NCBI RefSeq assembly: GCF_026230105.1
Contig: NC_079480.1
Coordinates: 22,362,488 to 22,426,487 of the forward strand
Source: Diorhabda sublineata
Taxonomy: Eukaryota > Arthropoda > Insecta > Coleoptera > Chrysomelidae
Length of the DNA stretch: 64,000 nucleotides
Direction: 5' to 3'
Shown here: piece by piece, positions 38,190-49,428 of the stretch
How positions within the stretch are numbered: the first letter of the stretch is position 1
How the letters are laid out: each line of letters begins with the position of its first letter
The notes under the pieces: generated by a model
What the model saw: only the letters and a program-made list of their open reading frames with translations
Databases searched by the model: none
What the model was told of the DNA's origin: nothing
Made by a program: the position numbers and the translations under genes

Positions 38190-38880
38190 ACTAGATGTTT
38201 ATCTATTAATCGAGAAACCTCTATACATAGACAATCTATCTATGGATTAAACGATAAAAGACGTTATTCTTCTTTCACAGTTAACCTTTTTCTAAAGAGC
38301 TATCAGCCAAAATAAACATTAATATTGATTTAGTGATATTCGTTTTAAGAAATAAAAAAAACAATCTCATAGTATATTATTCACCACATTATGTATGATT
38401 CAAATGATTCGAGTAAATTTTCATTGTTTTATTGTATGTTTTAATAGTTTATTTAGGGGTTAATCGAAGCCCTCTATAATCATCTATTGATCTATAGATA
38501 AAAAAATAATTTATGTCACCTCTATGAACATCTATTTCTCTATGGATTACACAATAATTATTCTCTCACCGTTGGCCTTTTCCTTAGGAGCTATTAGTCA
38601 AAATTAACTTGAATGCTGATCATTAGTCATTAATTTAGTTGAAAACTTGATTTTTGTTTGTAAAATATATAAAAAATCTCGTAGTACATTACATAGCTGA
38701 TAATTAAACACTTCTAATCAGTTTTATTCTATGATTTAATAGTTTATTTATGGATAAATAGAATCCCTCTAAGAACAATTTATTTATCTATGAATTGAAC
38801 AATAATTGACGTTATTCTACTTTTTTTACTGTTGGCCTTTTCCTTAGATGGTATCAGCTATATAAAGCATCTTTTTAGCT
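38190..38880. repeat. 250-bp satellite, block 3 (three decayed units)
   Basis: Begins with the same leader as blocks 1 and 2 (TTATCTATTAATCGAGAAAC). Unit anchors are near 38260, 38560 and 38808. The signal-peptide frame is broken in each unit by a stop, deletion or frameshift. Confidence 0.8.
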
Positions 38881-39829
38881 AGATTTTGATCCGTTTTTAA
38901 GTTATTACATCCTATAGTGACCATAGATCAGTATTGAATTGTCAGTTTTGATTTCTTAAGATATTATAGAATGAAATTTTCTAGTTATATGAAAAATCCA
39001 GACATTTCCAGAAATAAGGAAACCGGAAACTCAGAAACATTTCCATTTAGTCTTAATCGAATTTTACTTAATAAACGATTGTTTTATTACACGGAAATGA
39101 AACGTCTCTTCGTTAAAAAAAAACTACTAATATTTTCCAATTCATTTCCGATTTAATGATCGTCAGAAATGGAATTGAAAATTAATTAAAATCGTAAATG
39201 GTTGCAATCACAAATATGTCTCATATAGAGAGTTCAGTTGCGGTATTTCTATATTCATCAGTTGCAAAATTGGAAAAAAAATAAATGAATGTATAATTTG
39301 AAACATGTCAAAACGTGAACTAATATTTCATAAAAATATTACCACAATATTTTCCGTGGTTATTACATTGCAAAAAAATCTACGAATACAATTTTTACCA
39401 CAACAGTAAAAAAATTACGTGACACTCTGTAAATATGTTAAAATGGAATGAATCAAACAGAAAAAAAACAACTTCAACCGAAACTAAAGTGTCTTATTCT
39501 TATATATAAAACTTCAAATTTCAGTTCAATGAATTTGATCTTGACGGAAATCTGATTCCATACAAACAATCCAGAAATAAGGCCTACAATCTGGATTAGT
39601 TTGGGTATAAAAATATCTTTTGAAAAGGTTTGGAATCACCAGAAAACTTCAAAAGCAGATAAACCCTTCTGGCAACCACATGTAACGAACAAAAAAAAAT
39701 TTACGCAGTTCACTATTATATTTAGAGGATTTTGTAACCTATTTTCATTCGAAACATACAAAAAACATTCTAATATTAAATTAAAACCAATTTTTATAAA
39801 AAAAAATAGATAAATGAAATCAATTTTCG
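38881..39829. other. Spacer between satellite blocks 3 and 4
   Basis: AT-rich. Lys-rich frames of 61 and 70 codons (38971-39156 and 39601-39813) have no recognisable domain. Confidence 0.35.
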
Positions 39830-40760
39830 TTCGTTTATTGTTTGATTCAATCTTTTATTTATGGATTAACAAATCCCTCTATGATCAAAATATTTATCTA
39901 TGAATTAATAATGTACATTATTTTTTTTATTGTTGGCTTTTTCCTTTGGAGCTAACCAGCAAAATAAACTTTAATTATTTGACATCAATTTATTGATAAC
40001 CTTCATTTTTGTTTGTAATAAATGAAAAATTATCTCGTAGTTTTTACAAAATTCATACTTAAATAATTCCAACTAATTTCAATAATATTTTCACGTATTA
40101 ATCGAATCCCTCTATTAACATCTATTTATCTATGGATTTCTTGATGATTGATGTTATTCTTCTTTCACTGTTGGCCTTTTCCATTGGAGCTATTGGTCAA
40201 AATGTATTTGAACATTGATTATTAGTCATTAATTTAGTTGGAAACTTGATTTTTGTTTATAATAAATGAAAACTAATCTCGTAGCATTTGCATAGACATA
40301 ATTAAACAATTCCTACTAATTTTCATTCTTTCATTATTTGATTTAATATATTTACGTATCTCAATTGAAGCCCTCTATTAACATCTATTTATCTATGGAT
40401 TAATCAATAATTGACGTTATTCTTCTTTCACTATTGGTCTTTTCCATTAGAGCTATTTTGGTCAAAATTAATTTGAACGTTGATTATTAGTCATTAATTT
40501 AGTTGCAAACTTGATTTTTGTTTGTAAAAAAAACTCGTATTACATTACATAGTTCATAATAAAACAAGTCTAATCAATTTTCATTGAGTTATAATATGTT
40601 TTAATATATATTTGTACCAATCGAATCCCTCTATCAACTTCTATTTATCTATGGTCTAATCAATAATTGACGTTATTCTTCTTTCATTTTTGGCCTTTTC
40701 CTTTGAAGCTATCCAGCAAACTAAACTTTAATTTCAATTATTTGATTTCATAGGTTTTTT
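39830..40760. repeat. 250-bp satellite, block 4 (four units)
   Basis: Unit anchors near 39912, 40149, 40412 and 40669 (237-263 bp apart). Units share the CTATTTATCTATGGATTA leader, the signal-like core CTGTTGGCCTTTTCC and a tail AGTCATTAATTTAGTTG seen only here and at 38622. Block 4 is therefore a slightly different subfamily. Confidence 0.85.
40144..40218 (+). CDS. Third 24-codon signal-peptide-like frame
   Basis: Encodes MIDVILLSLLAFSIGAIG followed by a 6-residue tail, with its stop at the same aligned position as 32534-32608 although the last codons differ. Neighbouring units at about 40410 and 40667 keep the core in frame but have ATA in place of ATG. This is the best-preserved copy of the second subfamily. 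Confidence 0.2.
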   Translation: MIDVILLSLLAFSIGAIGQNVFEH

Positions 40761-42575
40761 TTAAGATTCAAACTCTCCCAACTTTTATTTATATATGTAT
40801 AAATTACGGTTGTTATTCACACCGTTGTTTTCTGCAAAATTGAATTTTTACGATCCCTTTTTCGTCACATACACTCAGTCTGCGTAATTAAATAATATCC
40901 TACCGAAGGACGCATGTGAAAATGGACGTTCTCGGTTTGCTCCGAAGGAGCGTTGAGGGTCCTCGAAGTCCTTTTTTACCTTTTTTTTTGTTCCTTTGTT
41001 GTCAAGCAAGCCTCAAAGAAAATTGCAAAATTCACGTAAATGTTTTGAAGAAGCTCTCAACTCAACATTTATTGATAATTTTTTTAAAGAAGTCGAGATA
41101 AAAGGCACAAAAGAATATTTTCCAAACTGATCTCTACAGATTTTTTTATCAGTTCATAATGGTGAAAATTATCGAAATAAATTGTGTTTTTTCGCATTTA
41201 AGGTTAGAAATACTCAACTTGATATATTTGTTTTCGATTCGGTGCAAAAAAATCAATCAAAATTCCACTTTTCCGCAAATAAACGCTCCTACTCGTTAAA
41301 AGCTTTCAAGTCGGTATAATTTCCATTTCTCCACATAATATCACATCATTTATTAATCAACAAGTGGAAATTGTTGACTGGAGTTGTTAGTCCTTTGAAT
41401 TTATGTCACTTCACGACAAATCCGGACTCACTAAGAGGCACATCCTCATTCTAGTCGAGATTTCTGGTTGGTAATAGGAAACTGTAGATAATTTCGTTTC
41501 CTTTTACCTTTCTTGTCCTTCCTGCCAAATGGAAAAGCCACAGACGAAAATTTCTGACACGGTTTACACCTTGATATAAATACCACGTTTAATTTACTAT
41601 CAGAAAAAGGTTTCGAGGGTCATTATATCATCTTCATTAACTTTATAACTTTTCGCAATTAATTGACACTCGTTTCGGGTTTAAATTCCATTGGAAAGTT
41701 CGAACAATGAAGTATTGAACTCATATAATAATTTGAGACAACCTTTATACTACTACTGATATTTCAAGAAGAAATATTCATGAAAACCATATATTATTAA
41801 CATCAATGTTGGATATGTTGTATTTAGAAAGAAAATATATCTTTCAACTGCCATGTTACGAACGTGTTTCTTTGTTTTTTTGGGGAATTTTTCTCCAAAA
41901 TAAAACTACTCGCGAATACTAATAAATTTTTAATAAAAGAGTCAAAAATGTTCAATGTTGAATAGACATTATATGCATTATTTAACGCAATAATAAAAGG
42001 TAAATCATTTTTTTCACCGAAAATATATAATATATGAAATTAATTTTTCGTGTTTTTATAAGGTTCAAGATCTAGATGATTCACAATCCATTATAAATGT
42101 AATAGAAATTTTAATAAAAAATTCTATATTTTCCTATTACTCCTCGTATATAAAGTAACATTATTTCTTATCTGAAATATTGAATCACTTCAAATATAGT
42201 TAAATGAAGACGATTTAGTCGAATTGACAGCTGCCTTCAATGAGAATTATTAGATAAACGGCACTATTATATAACTATATAAATGAACTTGTTGTGACAG
42301 TTACTAAACTGGTAATCCAACGAATATATCTATTTAATCCAGTTATCTATACTATGATGAAGTTAATTTGGAACGTTCGAAGGATATCTATAACGTAAAA
42401 GTGTATTGACATTGTCCTGATTAATGACGTCGTAACTTAGTCAGCTGACAGTTATTCAAAATATTTTGATTGTATTTCGATGATCTATAACTATTTTTCT
42501 AGGTTATATACAAGAATATCAATAACCGTACTAAGAAAACTGTTATTTTTTAACTCTACAAATATAATAAGCAGC
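40761..42575. other. 1.8-kb stretch without recognised genes
   Basis: A TCAGTC initiator-like word at about 40876 and a 61-codon ATG frame at 40916-41101 ('MKMDVLGLLRRSVEG') follow one another. There is no TATA box or family match, and the frame ends in low-complexity sequence. Confidence 0.3.
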
Positions 42576-43970
42576 TCCCATCTCTATACTATTAAATATT
42601 ATTTTACAGATTTCTACGATACCGTAGACATTTGAGGTTCGTAGTTGTAAGTGAAGATGGCGCGATTGACAGGTTAATTATCCTACTTGGTTATGGTTTG
42701 TTCACGTTTTACAGTTAAATATAGAATTATTCGTGAAAATATGGAGATAAATAAGAATAGTGATTAGAAATGTCGAGGGAAATAGAAAAAAGTTAAGAAA
42801 AAGAAATGGATATATAATAATGTCGTAGGAGAAGAGAAGAATTTGTGAGAATATCGTAAGAAATAGTTTAAATGTCACAGAAATAGTAAGTAAGTAGGAT
42901 TTGTGAACATGCCATGGTTAAGAAGTTTAAGTTAAACTTCGAAATATGAAAGTAACCAAAAATTTCAATTCACATTTTGCTAAATTTCTTTAAGAAGGTA
43001 CAAAAAATTCGTAAAAGATATCAATTGCTTGGAAAAAAAATTATTATAGTCAGAAAATAAAGTAAAATTTATGAACATCGGATTTTCTGGAAAACGGTAT
43101 ATTTGATCTGGAAACTAACTTGATTTTTGAATTTTTCGGAAAAAAATACATAGTATTACATAAATGTAAGCATATATTTTCAGTATTTTCAGCTTTGTTG
43201 TAAAAAAATCCAGAAATTTAGAAAAATTTTGACACGCTTGTATAAAAAATTCAATATTTTTGAAGCCAATTGAGATAACTAATTATTTTTGACATGAATG
43301 AATTGAGAAAGCCTGAGCCTTAATAACTTTTAATATTGAATTCCTTCTGTATTGTATTCGTGAGAAATATACAGGGTTAAAGTTGAAGTAGATTTATTTG
43401 GAAAATAACACTATACATATTCATAATATCTACAGTTGTGAAATGGCAATGTTATAATACAAGAAAATCGAAAGGTGAATGTTGATTCTATCATAAAAAA
43501 ATAGTCAACTTTTTCGTCATTATACAAGGCGAGTTGTGTAACATAAAGTTACAAGTTATGAAACAAAATTTCAGATTTCAAAGGGAACATTCTTTACTAT
43601 GAAAATAGCAAAAAATTTTGTTAAATTTCTATACAAAGAGGTTTTTTAATAAGATTAGTACGAAAAATATATCAGTTACCCAGAAAAAATTATTATAGTC
43701 GCAAAATTAACGAAAATTATATATTCTGGAATTTCCAATAAATTCTATCTAAATAATTAATAATTAATTTCATATCTATCCAAAACTCCATCCAAAATAT
43801 AAACGTAAAACGAAAAAAATGAAATCTAGTTTGTTAAACAGTTATTTAATAACTGAAAAAAGTATTAATGAAAAACTCCCAACTCTATATTACGTTAACA
43901 CATTCCAGCCACATGGTAGACATTTGAGGTTCGTAGTTTTAAATAAAGATGGCGCAATTGACAGTTGCTG
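42576..43970. repeat. Diverged tandem duplication, two pairs of matching segments
   Basis: 42576-42690 matches 43876-43970 (shared GTAGACATTTGAGGTTCGTA and AAGATGGCGC-ATTGACAG). 42959-43070 matches 43604-43720 (shared ATTATTATAGTC and TTTGCTAAATTTCT / TTTGTTAAATTTCT). The order of the two pairs is nested, suggesting an old duplication followed by rearrangement, or four insertions of two repeat families. Confidence 0.55.
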
Positions 43971-44396
43971 ATGCTATTTCATTTCATTGAATTTTATTTA
44001 CATAATGACAAAAATTTAACAAAACGTTAGAATAAATTGAATCTTACTAAAAATTAATATTAAATATAAATCGTAAAATGTGTATATAAGTAGTACAAAG
44101 AAAGTTTTTTTTTTATTTTTTTAATGCCTTCACTTCGTTCCCTCGAAAAGAAGACAATAACCAACAACTTCACGGAACGTCAAACTTCTGGTTCACTGAT
44201 TTTTATGATTCGTTCATCTTTTGTTATGTCGTGTTCACCCAATTAATAAACCAGACAGGGGAAATTTTTTAAATAAATAATATTCTTTAAGAAAACAAAA
44301 AAGATAATGATAAAAAATATTTCGATATTTCTTAATACGTTACCTATCGTTTCAAGTAACTTTATATACTTCGATTATGCTATATCAGTCGTTCGG
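43971..44396. other. No feature seen
   Basis: AT-rich sequence upstream of the candidate promoter. Confidence 0.35.
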
Positions 44397-44490
44397 CACG
44401 TGTTAGGACACACGTCTTCGCTACACGTGCATTTTGTATATTAGATTGTAGCAAGGGTATAAAACATCGACATATATCTTCAAGTCAACT
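44397..44490 (+). promoter_or_regulatory. Candidate TATA/Inr promoter with two CACGTG E-boxes
   Basis: CACGTG palindromes at 44397-44402 and 44424-44429, with CACGTC between them. TATAAAA preceded by GGG is at 44458-44464, and an initiator-like TCAACT at 44485-44490 places +1 at 44487, so the TATA box starts at -29, the canonical distance. E-boxes of this type are bound by bHLH-PAS dimers such as CLK/CYC and Met/Tai in insects. The binding partner here is inference. Confidence 0.45.
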
Positions 44491-44521
44491 GGAAATATAA
44501 TATATAAATCCCGAAGCTTTT

Positions 44522-44659
44522 ATGAGGAACGACGTCAACGGTACTCAATCAAAAAGCAAATGTAGGCCTTTGATGGATGTGTTGCAAAAGGTCCGCCGTC
44601 CTGTCGGACGCGCTATATTCGATTACGACCCTTTCGAGTTAACAGTAGCCCTAATTTAA
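44522..44659 (+). CDS. 45-codon frame downstream of candidate promoter
   Basis: ATG begins about 35 bases after the predicted start site. The frame is less AT-rich than its flanks, uses GC-containing codons freely, and encodes a basic peptide including 'CRPLMDVLQKVRRPVGRAIF' and then 'DYDPFEL'. The 'RAIFDYDP' string recalls the start of SH3 domains, but no SH3 remainder follows. It could be a first coding exon (weak GT donors exist near 44637 and 44645), a short peptide, or a 5' leader. The -3 base is T, a weak start context. Family not recognised. Confidence 0.35.
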   Translation: MRNDVNGTQSKSKCRPLMDVLQKVRRPVGRAIFDYDPFELTVALI

Positions 44660-44728
44660 ATACGGTTACAAGTGATTGTTCTTTTTTTTATTTATGTATC
44701 GGTCAATGAAATGCTTTTTTTAAATATA

Positions 44729-44850
44729 CGAGGTCTGGTTATTAAATAACGAAACCGTTTACGAAAAAGGGTTTTATTATAAAAATGTATACTACATTCG
44801 AATGCTACCCTTCAATATACTCCCCAACCCTTGCCATACGTTTTAAAAAA
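44729..44850 (-). pseudogene. Mariner 3' end, minus strand
   Basis: Opens at a TA with CGAGGTCTGGTTATTAAATA, a typical mariner terminus. Read on the minus strand, the interior encodes 'RMARVGEYIEG' and then 'FIIKPFF'. This is the same sequence as the C terminus of the relic at 62347-62790 ('REYIEG', then TAATAAAACCC). Only the last 120 bp of the element are recognisable. Confidence 0.7.
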
Positions 44851-46730
44851 TATTAAATATACAAATATGTTTCTTTTCAAACAATCCCCGTATAGGTAAT
44901 TTCATATTTTAAGGGTGATCGGCGTGGGTGTATCTACCACGACCGAAAAAAAATTAAAAGGCCCGCAGATACAACCCCATCAATCCGAAAGCTTCTTCGG
45001 CATCTTTAATTTTCAAAGGAATGATTGCCACTTTTGAAAATCGTTTCCTAGGGCGCGAGGAAAGTGTAAAAGGGCTAATATCTACCAACTTGAGTGATAA
45101 ATTAGCCGATTTCCATTTGCGATGTTGTCGGTTTTAATAAAAAATCATTTTAATAACATATTCCGCATTCAACCTTGAATGAAACGAACCACGTGACTTG
45201 GAACAGTCGGTGACGCCAATAATAAGTATCATTACGAACTTGTCCACTCATATAAACCGTGAAGCAGGTACTGTTCTATTTTTAAATAGAATCTAAAATT
45301 TGGCGAATGCATCGGTTATTCGTTGAAATTGTAAATGGTGTAAAGTATTTTTATGTGACCATTTTTTTCATGGTGACAATTTCTAAAAAGACTTTTTTGT
45401 TTTGTTCCGGTAAATTAGAGATTTCCGGTGAATCGAATATTATGGAAAGTGAAATAATGTAAATAATTTGAATAAATTAGATAAGTGTGAGTTTCGGTGA
45501 TAAGTTTGTTAGTAATCCCGTTATAACGAACTGAACGAAAGGCTGAAGAATCAGATGAAGAACTTCTCATGATGACCAGAAACGACACCAACATGGTGGT
45601 AGGTCTTCTGCTCTATGAAATACCACCTTAAAACGATTAATGAGATATAGGGTGAGGCAATTCAATGTGATTATTTGATTTTACACGGAGAAACACGTGC
45701 TGTTGCGAGTTTTATAAAGCACGGCAACGTCGCTTTGCCCCTAAGGGAATCGTTGGTTATTTTCTGGAAAGTTTGCGTTTCGATATTGAAAATATAATAG
45801 AATAGAAATCTCGCTTACTACCTTCTCGTAAACATGTTTTTCCTTTGGAGAAAGACTCTATAGATTCCAGAATGGGATATAAATATCACGACGAGGTATT
45901 GATCTTTTTGACTCTAAACTTTCGGAATTATCGATGAAACAATCAGGTGCTTCAATAGAAAACGTTCAAATTTCCCAATTTTCTCGAATTTTTTGAAAAC
46001 AGACAGCTATAATCGACAACCGATTTCTCTCTCTGTCTCTGCACGTGGCCCTGACAGAGGAAAGCTTTTCTTCTGCAGTGCAGTGATTTTTACGAAGGGT
46101 GTATCCGCCTATAATGACGCGAGGGATTTAAAAAAAAACAATGACGATGGAATATTTTAATATTTCACCCTTTTCTCCCCTATTCGTGAAATAATTCGGT
46201 TACATTGATTTCCCGAAACCAACAAAATGATTTTGTGAAATACTCGATAGCGTCAAGATCGTTTTTAATTGAAATCTCCTAATTATTCGTCACCCGGATT
46301 TTAAATCGGAGTTTCGAAACTCGAACTTCCCGACCGGTTTTATTTGTATTTAATTAATTCAAATTACATCATAAATATGGAAACAGTATAAAATAATACG
46401 AAATTCACCAACTTGTAATGCATTCTCAACTTTTAAAACAAAAATGGTTCCAGAAGTACCTCGCCTGACTTGGAGATGGCGGTATGGGTTTCTTATTTAA
46501 GGTAAGCATCTGTTGGGTAAATGGACATTTCGAAATGGAAAGTGAAGGCTTACAAGAAATGAGACGAGAAGGGAAGATGTCGAAGAGACATTTACAGTAC
46601 TATTGACACAGAAAAAAGAGTCAATTAGAATATAGGCTTTCAGATAGACTCGCCATCCCTCACTTGACGTCACCAAAGTCCGATGTCCTTTGGCTTGAAC
46701 CCTTTAATGTCGTTAGGGAGATTATTTGTC
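44851..46730. other. 1.9-kb stretch, partly GC-richer
   Basis: No gene recognised. 44925-45130 and 46020-46110 are more complex than the background and could be conserved non-coding or exon sequence. A 35-codon plus-strand open piece at about 45533-45632 ('AEESDEELLMMTRND') is too short to call. Confidence 0.3.
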
Positions 46731-47105
46731 CAGGTGTTTAAGCCGCAGGGCACTAGACACTAGATATAAATATTATTTCAATAAGAAATCATTTAAAACA
46801 TTATGTTTTCGCGATCCTATTGACTACGCCAGTTATAATTCATTCGTTCTTAAAAAATTATTGAAAAAAAAAACGAAACTATCATCCTTGGTTGAATAAA
46901 ACACTTCACGAGATCCAAATGCATCCATGTGTTTAAACCGCAGGGCAATTGTTAATGAGACACAGTTAGTTATATAGTAAATAACATGTGTACGTTGAAT
47001 CGTTGGCGTCAAAATTATATATCATTTCAATAAGAAATCATTTAAAACATTATATGTTTTCGCGATCCTATTGACTGCGCCAGTTATAATTCGTTCGTTC
47101 CTAGC
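46731..47105. repeat. Direct duplication, two copies
   Basis: 46731-46855 and 46926-47100 share a head (GTGTTTAA-CCGCAGGGCA) and a body (CAATAAGAAATCATTTAAAA, then TTTTCGCGATCCTATTGACT). The second copy has about 50 extra bases between head and body. Identity in the body is very high, so the duplication or second insertion is recent. Confidence 0.75.
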
Positions 47106-48118
47106 GTGAAGTACTTCAGCGCATAACTTTTGGTGGTATAGCTTTCGAGATATTACTGCTAGCGAGGGCAGTAATGATCTACCCTCGTATACAACTTATA
47201 TTTTATTAAAATTAAATCGTGTTGATAAGATAAATTTTTTGTAGGTATTAATTTAAATATTAAATAAAATTAAATTAATAAAGAGTCATTTACAAAGTGA
47301 ACGTTTTAATGAAATTAGACAACAACCCTCTAGGGGGTCGAAGAAACATCCGCCCTTACTAGCGCGATTAAAAACTTCGTTTTAATTAAAAAAAAGGACT
47401 GAATACCCAATTTGTTTAGGGTGGTGTTCGCTATTTTTTATTCATATCCTTACATTAAGTGATTTGAATTAATGGTTTTTTTTTCATTTGATTTTTCGAA
47501 ATAACGAAGACATTTGAATAAAAATTTTCATTTTACGTTTTTTTAAATTGTAAATTTACTTTTCATTATCTGAAATTTTTTTGTAAAAATAAAACGTCGT
47601 CTCTCTAGCTTGGTAATTACATTTCAAAATTAAAGGCAGCGGTTTCTCGTTAACAACGTTGCCAAATCATTAAAAAAGTATGATAACTAAGCAAATATGT
47701 AAAGTATTATTTTTATTTGTGGATTTTTTTTTTTCGGATGCGAAACGTAAAATTTGTTCAGTCGATCAATTCGACTGTTGAGAAACAAACGAAATTCTAG
47801 TTCTTTGAAGTCGAATTCCTATTTATATAAGCATTTCGTTGGCGCTATTTCTTCAAAGGGTGCTTTTGTACCAAAGGATAATAAATATAGATCTAGGTGG
47901 AAAAACAAGTCGATTGTATCGTGAAAATTCAAAAATACACCACTTAATCATCGTACAGGGTGTACGAATTTTACGACACATTAAAAAATGTTTGTAAAAA
48001 AATTGCGTGTTGTACAATTGGTTTTTTTAATGAAAACCTCATAGATTTAGTCGAAATCGTATTTTTTTGAAGGTTTTAATATATTCACCCTGTAGTTTTA
48101 CGTTAATTTCTCGAACGA
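47106..48118. other. No gene recognised
   Basis: AT-rich. A CCCTCGTATA word at 47181-47190 and a TACAGGGTGTACG word at 47954-47966 resemble transposon termini without visible partners. Confidence 0.35.
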
Positions 48119-49428
48119 TTTCCGAGAACCGGCGTATTCGTTAGAGTTTAGATTCTTCACGGTCTACGTCGTGGACGAATTCTTAACAGTATTATTCTTA
48201 ATAACATTTTTTGATATTTCCTTTATGCAACATCTACGTAAATCGCTCTCCATGTTCATATAAAAACAATCGGAAAACTAAAATCCGAGAAAAAGTTGCA
48301 TTCGCTAAGCTTTAGAGTCCTCCGACATAACCTGCTTCACGGACCATGTCATGGGCGAGTTCTCAACAATACGTTTTACGATATTTCCTTTATAAAACAT
48401 CTGCGTAATTTAGAAACTGTGTTTAAATTAAATTTAACTGACTGTATGTTCTTTTGACAGTTGAAATTATAAATGAAAAAAAGGGCGTTCAATTTTCTTG
48501 GAGAACATCAAACAAAGTGCCTCTCATTAAATCGAATAAATTATTTACACACAACACAATGAAACTAGTACAAACCAAGAAACAAATTGGACATTATTCA
48601 ACTCCCTTTTTTTTCTAATTAAAGCGAGAGATTTTAAATTTAATGACCAAGGTTCTGTCTTTGTTTCTTTCTCTGTCTGTTCTCGAAAAGGGTTATTGTT
48701 TAATTTTACTCCTTTTAAATTATGTATAACTTCACGCTTGTAAAAATAAACAGTGGCATAATTATTTCTGTTTGTTCAACAAATAATAAAAATTGAAAGA
48801 AAGAACTTCGAGACTCACTTTGATAATTGGATGCTCTTTCTTTTTATCATTATAATAATTTTTCAGACTAATGGATATCAAAAGGACACTAATTTCTATA
48901 TGAAATACTACAATACATTACAAACATTGCTAGTACAATTTTTTTAGTAGCGTTTTCCAATTTTGGCGATATCAGAATGAAAACGCTCTCCATGTTCATA
49001 TAAACACGTATGGAAAACCAAAATTAAAAAGTTTCCGAGAAAAAGCGCATTCGTTAAGCTTTAGAATCGTCCGTCATAACCGGCTTCGCGGTCCATGTCG
49101 TGGACGAGATCTTAACAATATGTTTCTTGATAACATTTTCGCTATTTTCTTTATAGTAGAACCTCTACGTAATTGGAAAACTGTTTTTAACTTGAATTAA
49201 AACCCGAATCAGCTAACGGTTGATCTACTGGACAATATCCAGGGAAAAATTTGAATTGAACAGTGCAAAATCACTTAATTTAGTCCATGGATAGATAAGA
49301 ACATTGTAATATTTTAGATTGTCCCTCTTAACCGGCTTCACGGTCCATGTCGTGGACGAGTTCTTAACAGTATTAATCTCAATAACATTTTGTGATATTT
49401 TCTTAAAGCAACATCTACGTAATTTAGT
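48119..49428. repeat. Four copies of a 120-200 bp repeat
   Basis: Copies at about 48119-48241, 48243-48420, 48977-49180 and 49318-49428 share CGGTCCATGTCGTGGACGAG (with variation), AACAATA, GATATTTCCTTTAT and CATCTACGTAAT. The first two are adjacent. Each contains the dyad GTCCA-N5-TGGAC. Copies 2 and 3 also share a longer head with CGCTCTCCATGTTCATATAA. Confidence 0.75.

Noticed and set aside
45533..45632. 35-codon open piece with an acidic 'AEESDEELL' start
   Set aside because: Too short, with poor splice-site context; could be chance.
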